Origin: a virus
Length of the DNA: 36,580 bases
Direction: 5' to 3' (one strand)
Virus record (IMG/VR): IMGVR_UViG_3300044641_003835
Span: 1-36,580 of that record
This document shows positions 1 to 7,695 of the stretch, one piece after another. The notes beneath the pieces are model-generated. The model was not told where the DNA came from. It was given only the letters and a program-made list of their open reading frames with translations, and made no database searches. Numbering within the stretch: position 1 is the stretch's first letter; each line of letters begins with the position of its first letter. The position numbers were made by a program, and so were the translations under genes.

Positions 1-2
1 TC

Positions 3-554
3 GGAAGAGGGGGTGTTGGTAAAATTACTGTTGATGAATATCAACCAGTTAACGCAAGTTATAATATACCTCAAGAACTGATATCTGAACAACCAGTAAA
101 TATTAATTATCCATCAGCGATGAGTCCAGTTATGGAAGCAACAATACCAAAATATAATGGTGAAACACCAACTCCCGATAGAATTTTAAAATCAAATCTT
201 CCCGATGAAATTAAACAATTAATGATGGAACACCCAATTGTTCAACCAAACTCTATGGTAGCACCATCATTATCTGATGATTTGATTAATAAAGCGGCTA
301 GATTAATGAATACTAATGCTAAAGGTGAAATTGTTAATGAAGTTGTTAAACCTAGAACTAATCAACAACCACAACAATATGGTGTTAATTTAGATGATAT
401 TAGAAATGTTGTCAGAGAAACCGTTGAAGAAGTTTTAAAAGAAAATGGACTAATGGTTGAGTCAACATCAAAATCCAATGAGTCATTTAGATTCAAAGTA
501 GGTCAACATATTTTTGAAGGTAAAGTAACAAAAATTAAAAAAGTTTCTCAATAA
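3..554 (+). CDS. C-terminal part of an unknown, probably structural, phage protein (5' truncated)
   Basis: The reading frame is open from the left edge (first full codon at base 3), so the ATG at 120 is probably internal and the true start lies outside the window. About 183 residues are visible. The N-terminal half is Pro/Asn/Gln-rich and low in complexity. A short amphipathic helix (IRNVVRETVEEVLKENG) follows, then a compact basic end (FKVGQHIFEGKVTKIKKV) that looks like a small beta-rich domain. I do not recognise a family. A rho-independent terminator follows directly, so this is the last gene of a rightward unit. A virion or assembly role is only a guess from the T4-like context. Confidence 0.6.
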   Translation, partial: GRGGVGKITVDEYQPVNASYNIPQELISEQPVNINYPSAMSPVMEATIPKYNGETPTPDRILKSNLPDEIKQLMMEHPIVQPNSMVAPSLSDDLINKAARLMNTNAKGEIVNEVVKPRTNQQPQQYGVNLDDIRNVVRETVEEVLKENGLMVESTSKSNESFRFKVGQHIFEGKVTKIKKVSQ

Positions 555-575
555 CCCTACCATAATTTTTTAAAG

Positions 576-603
576 ACCTCTCATTTTAATGGGGGGTTTT
601 TTT
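576..603 (+). terminator. Rho-independent terminator after the first gene
   Basis: ACCTCTCATT (576-585) pairs, with G-U pairs, with AATGGGGGGT (588-597), and a run of seven T follows. It ends the upstream transcript just before the homing endonuclease gene and its own promoter-like element. Confidence 0.8.
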
Positions 604-636
604 ATGTATGAATATTACCTTTTGATTAAACTGGTG

Positions 637-647
637 TATATTTATAA
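637..647 (+). promoter_or_regulatory. Late-promoter-like element (TATATTTATAA)
   Basis: This matches the recurring GATATTTATAAA element found upstream of many genes in the window. It ends 5 bases before the ATG at 653, an unusually short leader. Confidence 0.45.
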
Positions 648-652
648 TTATT

Positions 653-1600
653 ATGGGTAAAAAAATAGAATTAAACGAAAAATACATCATTGATGAATAT
701 CTAAAGGGTAAGAGTTCATTAAAACTTTCAGAAGAACTAAAGGTTTCAAAACCAGTGATTTTAAGGATACTTAAAGAAAAAAATGTGACTAAAAAAAGAG
801 ATAGATGTAAATCCCTAAATATTAAAAAAGATGGGGATATGTATTTTGTTGTACGTAAATGTCCTAATTGTAATAAAGACATTAAAACAAAATCTAAAGA
901 TAAAACAATATGTTGTAGAAATTATTTTAATAGATTAAATGGTAGTGGGTTATGTAAACCTTGTTCATTAAAATTACAAATGGGTGAAGGTAACCCATTT
1001 TATGGTAAAAAACATTCAGTGATGTCAAAAAAACAAATATCTAAAAATAGAAAAGGGAAAGGTGTGGGAGATAAAAATTCTATGGCCAACCCAAAATGGA
1101 AAAAAAAGGCAACTAAAAATTTAAAGAAAAAATGGGATAATGGTGAAATGGAACACGCTAGAAAAATTATGTCAAAAAAAATGAAAGAAACAATACGTAA
1201 AGGTAAGATTAAATCTTATATTAAATCAAAAAAAGAAAAAGAAATATTTGATGAAATAAAAACATTAGGTTACACTATCAAACAATCATATAGAGTTGAT
1301 ACAAAAATTTGTGATTTATTTGTACCTAAACTTAATTTAATAATAGAATATTTTGGGGATTATTGGCATTGTAACCCAAAAAAATACGATAATTCTTATT
1401 TTAATAAAAAAAAGAACCAAACCGCTAAAGAAATATGGGAATATGATAAGAATAAACTTGAATTAATTAGAAATTATGGTTATAATTTAGAAGTTGTATG
1501 GGAGAATGACCTAAAGAACAACAATAAAATAATTTTAAATATTATTAATAAATATGAAACAAAAAACAATTTCCCCCCTGAATGGTCGCGAAAAGATTAG
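653..1600 (+). CDS. Free-standing homing endonuclease, VSR-like / EDxHD type
   Basis: This 315-residue, very Lys-rich protein resembles phage homing endonucleases. Residues 10-45 look like a helix-turn-helix. Residues 70-104 hold paired cysteines (C70, C73, C87/C88, C101, C104) suggesting a zinc-binding DNA module. Residues 111-121 (GEGNPFYGKKH) match the NUMOD3-type DNA-binding motif. The C-terminal part resembles a very-short-patch-repair (PD-(D/E)xK-like) nuclease core, with D221, E232, D236 and H239 in the order expected for the EDxHD group (I-Bth0305I relatives). It probably cuts an allele lacking the insertion and spreads by repair. Its last 47 bases overlap the putative start of the glycosyltransferase that follows. 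No group I intron features were evident. The family is likely; catalytic residue assignment is by eye. Confidence 0.7.
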   Translation: MGKKIELNEKYIIDEYLKGKSSLKLSEELKVSKPVILRILKEKNVTKKRDRCKSLNIKKDGDMYFVVRKCPNCNKDIKTKSKDKTICCRNYFNRLNGSGLCKPCSLKLQMGEGNPFYGKKHSVMSKKQISKNRKGKGVGDKNSMANPKWKKKATKNLKKKWDNGEMEHARKIMSKKMKETIRKGKIKSYIKSKKEKEIFDEIKTLGYTIKQSYRVDTKICDLFVPKLNLIIEYFGDYWHCNPKKYDNSYFNKKKNQTAKEIWEYDKNKLELIRNYGYNLEVVWENDLKNNNKIILNIINKYETKNNFPPEWSRKD

Positions 1601-1640
1601 GATACTAGTTATCCCATCTGACCGTACAGGGGTTGGTTAA
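1554..1640 (+). other. Displaced N-terminal coding segment of the downstream glycosyltransferase, ended by an in-frame TAA
   Basis: A 28-codon frame starts at ATG 1554 and ends at TAA 1638-1640. It is in the same frame as the 1671-2807 gene. Its end, KIRILVIPSDRTGVG, has the pattern of a GT-B first beta strand plus glycine loop. The codons after the stop read GKFRSIDPH and then run without a break into the annotated protein. Removing the six bases TAAGGA would give a continuous GVGKFRSIDPH. The segment lies mostly inside the 3' end of the endonuclease gene. It may be joined by ribosome hopping (GGT-TAA-GGA) or readthrough, or be a true nonsense change. Confidence 0.6.
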
Positions 1641-1670
1641 GGAAAGTTCCGTTCCATTGACCCCCACATT

Positions 1671-2807
1671 ATGTTACAAAATATGTATCCTGATGATTTT
1701 CACATAGATATTGACTATGAACCAAATATGAATGACATTAATTTTTGGAAGAAATACCAAATAGTCCATATCCATAGAAGTATTGGTGGGATGTATGACC
1801 AAACAGTGGAGTTATTAAAGTTGTTTAAAACTGAAGGTATTATTGGTATTGTTGATATCGATGATTATTGGTTACCAACAAAAGAACATCCAATCCATAG
1901 TTTAATCCTTGAGAACAAACTAAATGAAAAGATTGTCGCTAATTTAAAAGAAGCGGAATATGTAACAACAACTACAACAATTTTTGCTGATGAAATTATG
2001 AAGTTTAACAAAAATGTTGTTATTTTTCCTAACGCGATTAATCCTGAAGAATCACAATTTAATGAACCAACATTACCTTGTGATAGAATAAGAGTAGGAT
2101 GGTTAGGTGGGTCATCACATTTACACGATTTAAAACTTTTGGATGGTTTTGTTCAGAAAAATTCTGAGTTTAACGATAAATTACAATATGTGTTATGTGG
2201 TTTTGATACTAGAGGAACTATAACTGAAATTAATAAAGAAACTGGTGAACAAAAACAAAGACCAATTAAACCACACGAAACTGTTTGGGCTAATTATGAA
2301 CAAATTTTCACTAATAATTATAACATTATTGATGAGAAATATAAAAACTATTTGTTTAAATTTACCGAAGAATCATATTCATCTGATTTGGTATTACCAT
2401 ATCAAAGAGTTTGGACAAAACCCGTTTCTTCTTACGCAATGAATTACTCAAAATTTGATATATCGTTAGCACCGATTAAAAATCATATCTTTAATAGAGT
2501 AAAATCACAATTAAAAGTAATTGAAGCGGGGTTTTATAAAAAGGCGTTGATAGCATCAAATGTTGGTCCATATACAATTGACTTAAAACATTCATTAAAA
2601 AATGGTGAGTTTGTTGATGGTAACGCACTTTTAGTTGATGAAACAAAAAATCATAGTGATTGGTCTAAATTCATTAAAAAATTGGTTCAAAATCCAAATA
2701 TGATTAAAGATATGGGTGAACGTTTGTATGAAACAGTTAAAGACACATATGATTTACGACAAGTTACAAGAAATAGAAGAGATTTTTATTTGAGTTTAAT
2801 TAAATAA
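1671..2807 (+). CDS. GT-B fold glycosyltransferase (GT4-like), N-terminus interrupted
   Basis: The 378 residues from ATG 1671 cover most of a GT-B enzyme that would transfer a sugar from a nucleotide donor. Family-like features are GIVDIDDYW near residue 65, VVIFPNAINPEE near residue 120, the second Rossmann start IRVGWLGGSSHLHDL near residue 140, and a C-terminal donor-site helix (KVIEAGFYKKALIASNVGPY). Starting at 1671 would lose the first beta strand and glycine loop, which are encoded just upstream in the same frame but separated by TAA 1638-1640. The full protein is therefore either made by a recoding event from ATG 1554 or is N-terminally truncated. There is no Shine-Dalgarno at either start, as elsewhere here. 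Confidence 0.75.
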   Translation: MLQNMYPDDFHIDIDYEPNMNDINFWKKYQIVHIHRSIGGMYDQTVELLKLFKTEGIIGIVDIDDYWLPTKEHPIHSLILENKLNEKIVANLKEAEYVTTTTTIFADEIMKFNKNVVIFPNAINPEESQFNEPTLPCDRIRVGWLGGSSHLHDLKLLDGFVQKNSEFNDKLQYVLCGFDTRGTITEINKETGEQKQRPIKPHETVWANYEQIFTNNYNIIDEKYKNYLFKFTEESYSSDLVLPYQRVWTKPVSSYAMNYSKFDISLAPIKNHIFNRVKSQLKVIEAGFYKKALIASNVGPYTIDLKHSLKNGEFVDGNALLVDETKNHSDWSKFIKKLVQNPNMIKDMGERLYETVKDTYDLRQVTRNRRDFYLSLIK

Positions 2808-2815
2808 TATATAAT

Positions 2816-3538
2816 ATGATAAAGATAAACATTAACAAAATTTTATTCCTCGACATTGAGACAGTAGGAATTGAAAAAAATTATGATGAGTGCGTTAAGA
2901 ATAGACCAGAAATCGCAGCACAATTTGATAAATACTTTGATTGGTTCTTAAAACGTTTTCCTGAAGATGCAATCAAAGGAATGAACGAAGAGGAAAGAAA
3001 AAATATTGTTTTCTCAACAAGAACTGCTCTTGTGCCAGAATTTGCTAAGATTGTTTGTGTATCTATGGCATTTGTGGTTGGTAATGGTGAGATTAAATCC
3101 CAATCATTTTCTGGGGATGATGAACATAAACTATTAAAAGATACACAAAAACTTTTGGATAGATGTGGTAAATTGGATTTCTATTTGTGTGGACATAATC
3201 TGAAAAACTTTGATATCCCAATGTTGGCAAAGAGAATGATTATTAATGGATTAATGCCCCCATCTATTTTACCAACGTATGATACAAAACCTTGGGAGGT
3301 TAAAGCGATTGATACTAAAGAAATTTGGCAATATGGTTCATATACTTCAATAGGGTCATTAGATTTAATGTGTACTTGTTTAGAAATCCCAACACCAAAA
3401 GATGGTGAGGTTACTGGTGATAAAGTACATACCGCATATTGGGATGAAAATAAATTAAAAGAAATAACTGAATATTGTGAAAAAGATGTAAAGGTCTTAA
3501 TTGATACAATTAATAAACTAATAGGATTGAAAAAATGA
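2816..3538 (+). CDS. 3'-5' exonuclease, DEDDy type (PolB exonuclease-domain related)
   Basis: This 240-residue stand-alone exonuclease has the three Exo motifs of the RNase H-like DEDD superfamily. Exo I is FLDIETV (D13, E15), Exo II is GHNLKNFD (D133), and Exo III is YCEKD (Y220 to D224), which makes it the DEDDy subtype. It resembles predicted exonucleases related to the proofreading domain of family B DNA polymerases. It would bind two metal ions and remove nucleotides from DNA 3' ends during replication, repair or recombination. Its stop overlaps the dUTPase start by 4 bases (ATGA), so the two are translationally coupled. There is no polymerase domain. Confidence 0.85.
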   Translation: MIKININKILFLDIETVGIEKNYDECVKNRPEIAAQFDKYFDWFLKRFPEDAIKGMNEEERKNIVFSTRTALVPEFAKIVCVSMAFVVGNGEIKSQSFSGDDEHKLLKDTQKLLDRCGKLDFYLCGHNLKNFDIPMLAKRMIINGLMPPSILPTYDTKPWEVKAIDTKEIWQYGSYTSIGSLDLMCTCLEIPTPKDGEVTGDKVHTAYWDENKLKEITEYCEKDVKVLIDTINKLIGLKK

Positions 3539-4146
3539 TAACTGACCCAGAATATTTAAAAAACAAACTTGAAGAATTGGAACGATTAATGAATGTCGAA
3601 CTTGATGATGAAGATATTGATTTTACCGAAAGTTTTGATGATATTTATGAAGAATATGGAATTGACGTTAATAAATTAGAAAAAGATATGGAAGAATACC
3701 ACCCAAAATTAAGATTAGGGTTCACTAAATTACATCAAGATACCATCGACCCAACTTACGCTTATGAGAGTGACTCAGGGTTCGATTTGAGGTCAACTGA
3801 AGAAATTACCATACCACCATTTGGTAGAGCATTAGTACCAACTGGATTGTCATTCAATATTGATGATGGATTTGAAATCCAAGTTAGGTCAAAAAGTGGG
3901 TTGGCAATTAATCAAGGATTAATGGTATTAAATTCACCAGGTACGGTTGATAATGGGTACACTGGGGAAGTTAAAGCAATTATCTTCAACACCAATCAAG
4001 AACCATTTACAATAACAAAAGGAATGAAGGTTGCCCAAGCGGTTCTTTGTCCAGTTATAAATGGAAAATGGGTTGATTTACAAGAAGAAGAAACCTCAGC
4101 TAATAAAGATAGAAATGCCAATGGATTTGGGTCAACAGGGATATGA
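3535..4146 (+). CDS. dut: dUTPase (deoxyuridine 5'-triphosphate nucleotidohydrolase), trimeric type
   Basis: This enzyme hydrolyses dUTP to dUMP and diphosphate, keeping uracil out of phage DNA and supplying dTMP synthesis. All five trimeric dUTPase motifs are visible: DSGFDLRS (80-87), RSKSG (from 118), GTVDNGYTG with catalytic D139 and Y142, GMKVAQAVL, and the C-terminal P-loop-like NGFGSTG. The core starts near residue 60. The first 55-60 residues are an acidic extension not typical of the family, so the protein (203 residues) is longer than the usual ~150. Start 3535 overlaps the exonuclease stop, and its own stop overlaps the next small gene. Confidence 0.93.
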   Translation: MITDPEYLKNKLEELERLMNVELDDEDIDFTESFDDIYEEYGIDVNKLEKDMEEYHPKLRLGFTKLHQDTIDPTYAYESDSGFDLRSTEEITIPPFGRALVPTGLSFNIDDGFEIQVRSKSGLAINQGLMVLNSPGTVDNGYTGEVKAIIFNTNQEPFTITKGMKVAQAVLCPVINGKWVDLQEEETSANKDRNANGFGSTGI

Positions 4147-4274
4147 AAACAAAAATAGAACTTGAGATTGAAAAAATAATAATAGAACTAGTAATGTCTG
4201 GTTATAATGATGGGTGGTGGAACAATTATATGGAAGAAAAATTAAAAAAATTAAAAGCATTACTAAATAAATGA
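4143..4274 (+). CDS. 43-residue protein of unknown function, coupled to both neighbours
   Basis: ATG 4143 overlaps the dUTPase stop (ATGA), and its stop overlaps the next ATG at 4271 in the same way. The protein is a charged, helix-prone peptide beginning MKTKIELEIEKIIIELVMSG and ending in a Lys/Leu-rich helix, with a Gly-Trp-Trp turn in the middle. The two 4-base overlaps with no other space support a real gene. I recognise no family. Confidence 0.6.
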   Translation: MKTKIELEIEKIIIELVMSGYNDGWWNNYMEEKLKKLKALLNK

Positions 4275-5662
4275 TTACAATAGTTTACTCAACACATAAA
4301 GATTTTATATATAACAATAATTTTAAACAACATTTGTTAGACACAATTGGTATTAATGACGTTGAAGTATTAGAATATCAAAACAACAATCAATATTCAT
4401 TAACCGAAATTTATAATAAAGGGTTAAATGAATCATCAAATGATATTGTTATTTTTTGTCATAATGACATTATTTTTGAAAAAAAATATTGGGGGAAACG
4501 TATTCTAGAACATTTTGAAAAAAAATCTGATTATGGTATTTTAGGTGTTGCGGGCACCACTTATTTCCCAAGCACTGGAACTTGGTGGGACATCCAATCA
4601 GAAATGATTGGACAAGTGTATCACCAACACCAAGGTAGAAAATGGTTATCACAATATAATAAACCATTTGGTAATAAAATAATGGATACGATAATTGTTG
4701 ATGGTTTATTTTTTGCGGTGAATAAAAAGAATATTAAATCAAAATTTGACGAAGATTTTAAAGGGTTTCATTTTTATGATATATCCTTTTGTTTCGAGAA
4801 TTATTTATCAGGTGTCAAAGTTGGTACAATATCTAATATCCCAATAACACATTTATCAATTGGAATGACCAATAAAGAATGGGAAAATAATAAAACTTTA
4901 TTTTTAGAAAAATACAAAAAAAACTTACCTATTAAATTAGAGTCAAAATACCCAATAAACAAGATTAATAGTAAATTGCCTTTGGTTTCTATTATTATGC
5001 CAATTTATAATTATGGTAAACAATTTGAAAAATCATTAAGTTCAGTTTTTGAATCAACATACAAAAATTTTGAGATTATAATAATAAATGATGGGTCATC
5101 GGATGAATATGTTCTAGAAAAATTAGAAAGTTTTAATAACCACCCCAACATTAGAGTTATACATCAGGAAAATCAAGGTCCTTCTGCAGCTAGAAATAAT
5201 GGAATTATCGCATCAAAAGGAGAGTTTATTTTACCTTTGGATTCTGATGATATGATTCACCAAGATTATATCCAAAGTTGTGTGAATATCTTGAAAAAAA
5301 ATAAGGATATTAGTCCAGTATATTGTGATACTAATCATATTGGACAAATACAAGGTATAGAACAAAGACCAGAATGGTCTATGGAAAGATTAAAACAAGG
5401 ACCATTTATAGTTAATTGTTCTATGTTTCATAGGAAAGCCTTTGATATTTGTAATGGATATGATATATCAATGAAAGGGTGGGAAGATTATGATTTATGG
5501 ATAAGAATGGGTTTAAATGGGTATACCGGAAAAAGAATACCTAAACCACTTTTTATTTATTTTCATCACGAAAGTGATGGTACAATCTCAACCGAAGCAA
5601 ATAACAATCAACAAGAATTGTATAATAAAATTATTAATAAAAATTATGAAAATATTAGTTAA
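4271..5662 (+). CDS. Two-domain GT-A glycosyltransferase (GT2-like tandem)
   Basis: The 463 residues hold two nucleotide-sugar-binding GT-A-like domains. The first (about 1-220) has an HND motif near residue 65 in place of DxD and the DGLFFAV/HFYD pattern of small phage and LPS GT2 proteins. The second (about 236-460) is a canonical GT2 domain: VSIIMPIYNYG at its start, INDGSS, the metal-binding DSDD near 324, and the ED acid pair in WEDYDLW near 405. It probably adds two sugars in succession to one acceptor, or one domain is structural. It opens the sugar island and overlaps the next gene by 17 bases. Confidence 0.85.
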   Translation: MITIVYSTHKDFIYNNNFKQHLLDTIGINDVEVLEYQNNNQYSLTEIYNKGLNESSNDIVIFCHNDIIFEKKYWGKRILEHFEKKSDYGILGVAGTTYFPSTGTWWDIQSEMIGQVYHQHQGRKWLSQYNKPFGNKIMDTIIVDGLFFAVNKKNIKSKFDEDFKGFHFYDISFCFENYLSGVKVGTISNIPITHLSIGMTNKEWENNKTLFLEKYKKNLPIKLESKYPINKINSKLPLVSIIMPIYNYGKQFEKSLSSVFESTYKNFEIIIINDGSSDEYVLEKLESFNNHPNIRVIHQENQGPSAARNNGIIASKGEFILPLDSDDMIHQDYIQSCVNILKKNKDISPVYCDTNHIGQIQGIEQRPEWSMERLKQGPFIVNCSMFHRKAFDICNGYDISMKGWEDYDLWIRMGLNGYTGKRIPKPLFIYFHHESDGTISTEANNNQQELYNKIINKNYENIS

Positions 5663-6314
5663 ATTACCAACAAAAAGAAGAAAAGAAAAATTTTTCTCTG
5701 TTTTAGATAAATTTATTAACTTATCTGAAAAATCTGAAAACATACATTATTTAATTACGTTAGATAACGATGATGAAGTTATGAACACATCTGAAGTTAA
5801 AGAGAGATTCAGAAAATATGATAATCTTAGTTATGTTTATGGTGACTCAAAAAGTAAATTAGATGCGACTAATAGAGATTTAGATTTATTTAAAAATTGG
5901 GATATATTAGTACTAGCTTCTGACGACACAATACCAGTCGTAAAAGGATGGGATACAATTATAGTTAATAAAATGGTTGAGAATTTTTCTGATACTGATG
6001 GGACACTTCATTTTAATGATGGTCATCAAAGAGACAAACTTAATACATTACCTATTTTAGGAAAAAAATATTTTGATAGATTTGGTTACATACAATTCCC
6101 CGGATATAAATCACAATACGCCGACAATGATTTTATGTCAGTAGCTAAAATATTAAACAAAATTGTTTACTTTAGTGATGTGATAATTGAACACCAACAT
6201 CCTGATTGGGGGTATGGGAATTATGATTATGCCCATGTTGAAAATAATCAAAATTTAGGACATGACGCTAACCTATTCAATTATAGACAATCAATAAATT
6301 TTGGAATAAATTAA
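5646..6314 (+). CDS. GT-A family glycosyltransferase-like protein
   Basis: ATG 5646 is preferred over the upstream ATG 5517: it gives MKILVKLPTKRRKEKF, a proper first beta strand, while the earlier start would lie deep inside the preceding gene. The 222-residue protein has a GT2-like N-terminal half with ITLDNDDE near residue 40 and a LASDDT (DxD-like) motif near residue 95, then a short C-terminal part with HQHPDWGYG. It would use a nucleotide-sugar donor. It is shorter than a typical GT2 (250-330), so acceptor and activity are unclear. It overlaps the preceding gene by 17 bases. Confidence 0.75.
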   Translation: MKILVKLPTKRRKEKFFSVLDKFINLSEKSENIHYLITLDNDDEVMNTSEVKERFRKYDNLSYVYGDSKSKLDATNRDLDLFKNWDILVLASDDTIPVVKGWDTIIVNKMVENFSDTDGTLHFNDGHQRDKLNTLPILGKKYFDRFGYIQFPGYKSQYADNDFMSVAKILNKIVYFSDVIIEHQHPDWGYGNYDYAHVENNQNLGHDANLFNYRQSINFGIN

Positions 6315-6331
6315 ATAAAATAAAAAAAAAG

Positions 6332-6733
6332 ATGGAGAGAAAGTACTTACCAACGTTAAGTGAATTAGTCGATAGATTATCTATCGTACAATTGAAAGAA
6401 GTGTTTATTACAGAACACAAATCCGAATATTCGGAAGAAATAAAAGATATTTTACACGACATCCAAGTGTTACTAGATGAATATGATGGTAAAATAACTT
6501 CAGAAACAATTAGAGCTATTGTTGTTTTAAGTCAAATGAATTTACATATTTGGCATAATGAATCAAATTATAGAAAAGGGATTAAAGATGGGAATAATCT
6601 TGAATTAACCCATGGTTTGAATGGTATCCGTAATGTTGCTAAAAATAAGATACAAGAAATTGTAGGTGGTCGTAAGGACTATAAAATTGACTGTCTTGCC
6701 GCAGAATTTAAAGGGTGGGAAATAAGTTGGTAA
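6332..6733 (+). CDS. Conserved-looking small protein inside the sugar island, function unknown
   Basis: The 133-residue, largely helical protein starts MERKYLPTLSELVDRLSIVQ. The pattern of an ELVDRLSI helix, a central helix with MNLHIWHNE, and no signal peptide or membrane segment resembles small proteins I associate with surface-sugar clusters, but I cannot name a family. It lies between a glycosyltransferase and an SDR epimerase in the same orientation with short A/T gaps, so a role in sugar assembly is inferred from position only. Confidence 0.65.
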   Translation: MERKYLPTLSELVDRLSIVQLKEVFITEHKSEYSEEIKDILHDIQVLLDEYDGKITSETIRAIVVLSQMNLHIWHNESNYRKGIKDGNNLELTHGLNGIRNVAKNKIQEIVGGRKDYKIDCLAAEFKGWEISW

Positions 6734-6752
6734 TTTAAAATAATTAAAAAAT

Positions 6753-7691
6753 ATGGAAAAAGTATTAATTACAGGTGGTGCTGGATATTTGGGGTCAACC
6801 CTTTGTGAACACTTATTAAATAATGGGTATTCTGTGACAGTTTTGGATAATTTAATGTTCAAACAAATGTCACTACTACATTTATTTAAAAATGAAAATT
6901 TTAATTTTATTTTAGGCGATGTTAGAGATAAAGAATTATTACAAAAATTAGTATTAGAACATAATGTTATCATTCCATTAGCGGCAATAGTGGGTATGCC
7001 TGCGTGCAAAGCAAATCCTCAATTAGCAACTGATGTAAATTATAAACAAATTGAACATATTGTTGAAATCCTTAAACCTAATCAAAAGTTAATATTACCA
7101 AATACTAATAGTCAGTATGGTTCATCAGACACAATTATAACTGAAGAAAGTCCATTTAAACCATTATCACATTACGCAAAAACAAAATGTGACGCTGAAG
7201 AATTACTATTAAAATCAAAAAATGGTATTGCTCTTAGATTAGCAACTGTTTTTGGAGTATCACCAAGAATGAGAATGGATTTATTAGTAAATGATTTTGT
7301 TTATAAAAGTATTACTGATGGATATCTAGTATTATTTGAATCTCATTTTAAAAGAAACTATATCCATGTACAAGATATTGCTAGAACGTTTGAGTTTATG
7401 ATTAAAAATTATGAAGAGTGTAATGGTCAAGCATTTAATGTTGGTTTGTCTACGGCAAATCTAAGTAAGTTTGAATTGGGACAAAAAATAAAAGAGTATG
7501 TACCAAATCTAGTTATTAAAGAGGATAACTTTAAAGAAGATTTTGATAAAAGAAATTATATTGTGTCAAATGAAAAACTAGAATCTAAAGGATGGTTACC
7601 AAAATATAATTTAGATTATGGTATTAAACAATTAATTTCATCATATAAAATGATTGGTAACTTCATAAACAAAAACTTTACTAATTTGTAA
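6753..7691 (+). CDS. NAD(P)-dependent nucleotide-sugar epimerase/dehydratase (extended SDR)
   Basis: This 312-residue extended short-chain dehydrogenase acts on a nucleotide-activated sugar, by 4-epimerisation, 4,6-dehydration or keto reduction. The Rossmann dinucleotide motif GGAGYLG (G8, G11, G14) opens the protein. The catalytic pair is Y141 and K145 in SHYAKTK, preceded by the Ser/Thr segment NTNSQYGSS. A substrate-domain signature (FNVGLSTANLSKFELG) and KRNYIVSNEKLES toward the C-terminus recall LPS-cluster epimerases. It could supply the 4-keto sugar used by the 3-dehydratase encoded at 13573-14748, but the exact reaction is not readable. Confidence 0.85.
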   Translation: MEKVLITGGAGYLGSTLCEHLLNNGYSVTVLDNLMFKQMSLLHLFKNENFNFILGDVRDKELLQKLVLEHNVIIPLAAIVGMPACKANPQLATDVNYKQIEHIVEILKPNQKLILPNTNSQYGSSDTIITEESPFKPLSHYAKTKCDAEELLLKSKNGIALRLATVFGVSPRMRMDLLVNDFVYKSITDGYLVLFESHFKRNYIHVQDIARTFEFMIKNYEECNGQAFNVGLSTANLSKFELGQKIKEYVPNLVIKEDNFKEDFDKRNYIVSNEKLESKGWLPKYNLDYGIKQLISSYKMIGNFINKNFTNL

Positions 7692-7695
7692 AAAT

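Noticed and set aside
586-882. Minus-strand ORF opposite the endonuclease 5' end
   Set aside because: Shadow of the real rightward gene; low-complexity hydrophobic translation, no promoter or coupling.
1638-1640. Reassigned TAA (alternative genetic code)
   Set aside because: TAA is the normal stop for most genes in the window, so reassignment would fuse or extend many proteins.
600-1670. Group I intron hosting the endonuclease gene
   Set aside because: No exon upstream continues the glycosyltransferase frame, the endonuclease has its own promoter-like element and overlaps the putative exon start, and I saw no P7-like pairing. A free-standing gene fits better.
6605-7009. 134-codon minus-strand ORF across two sugar genes
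   Set aside because: It covers the intergenic gap and the start of the epimerase on the opposite strand; no supporting signal.
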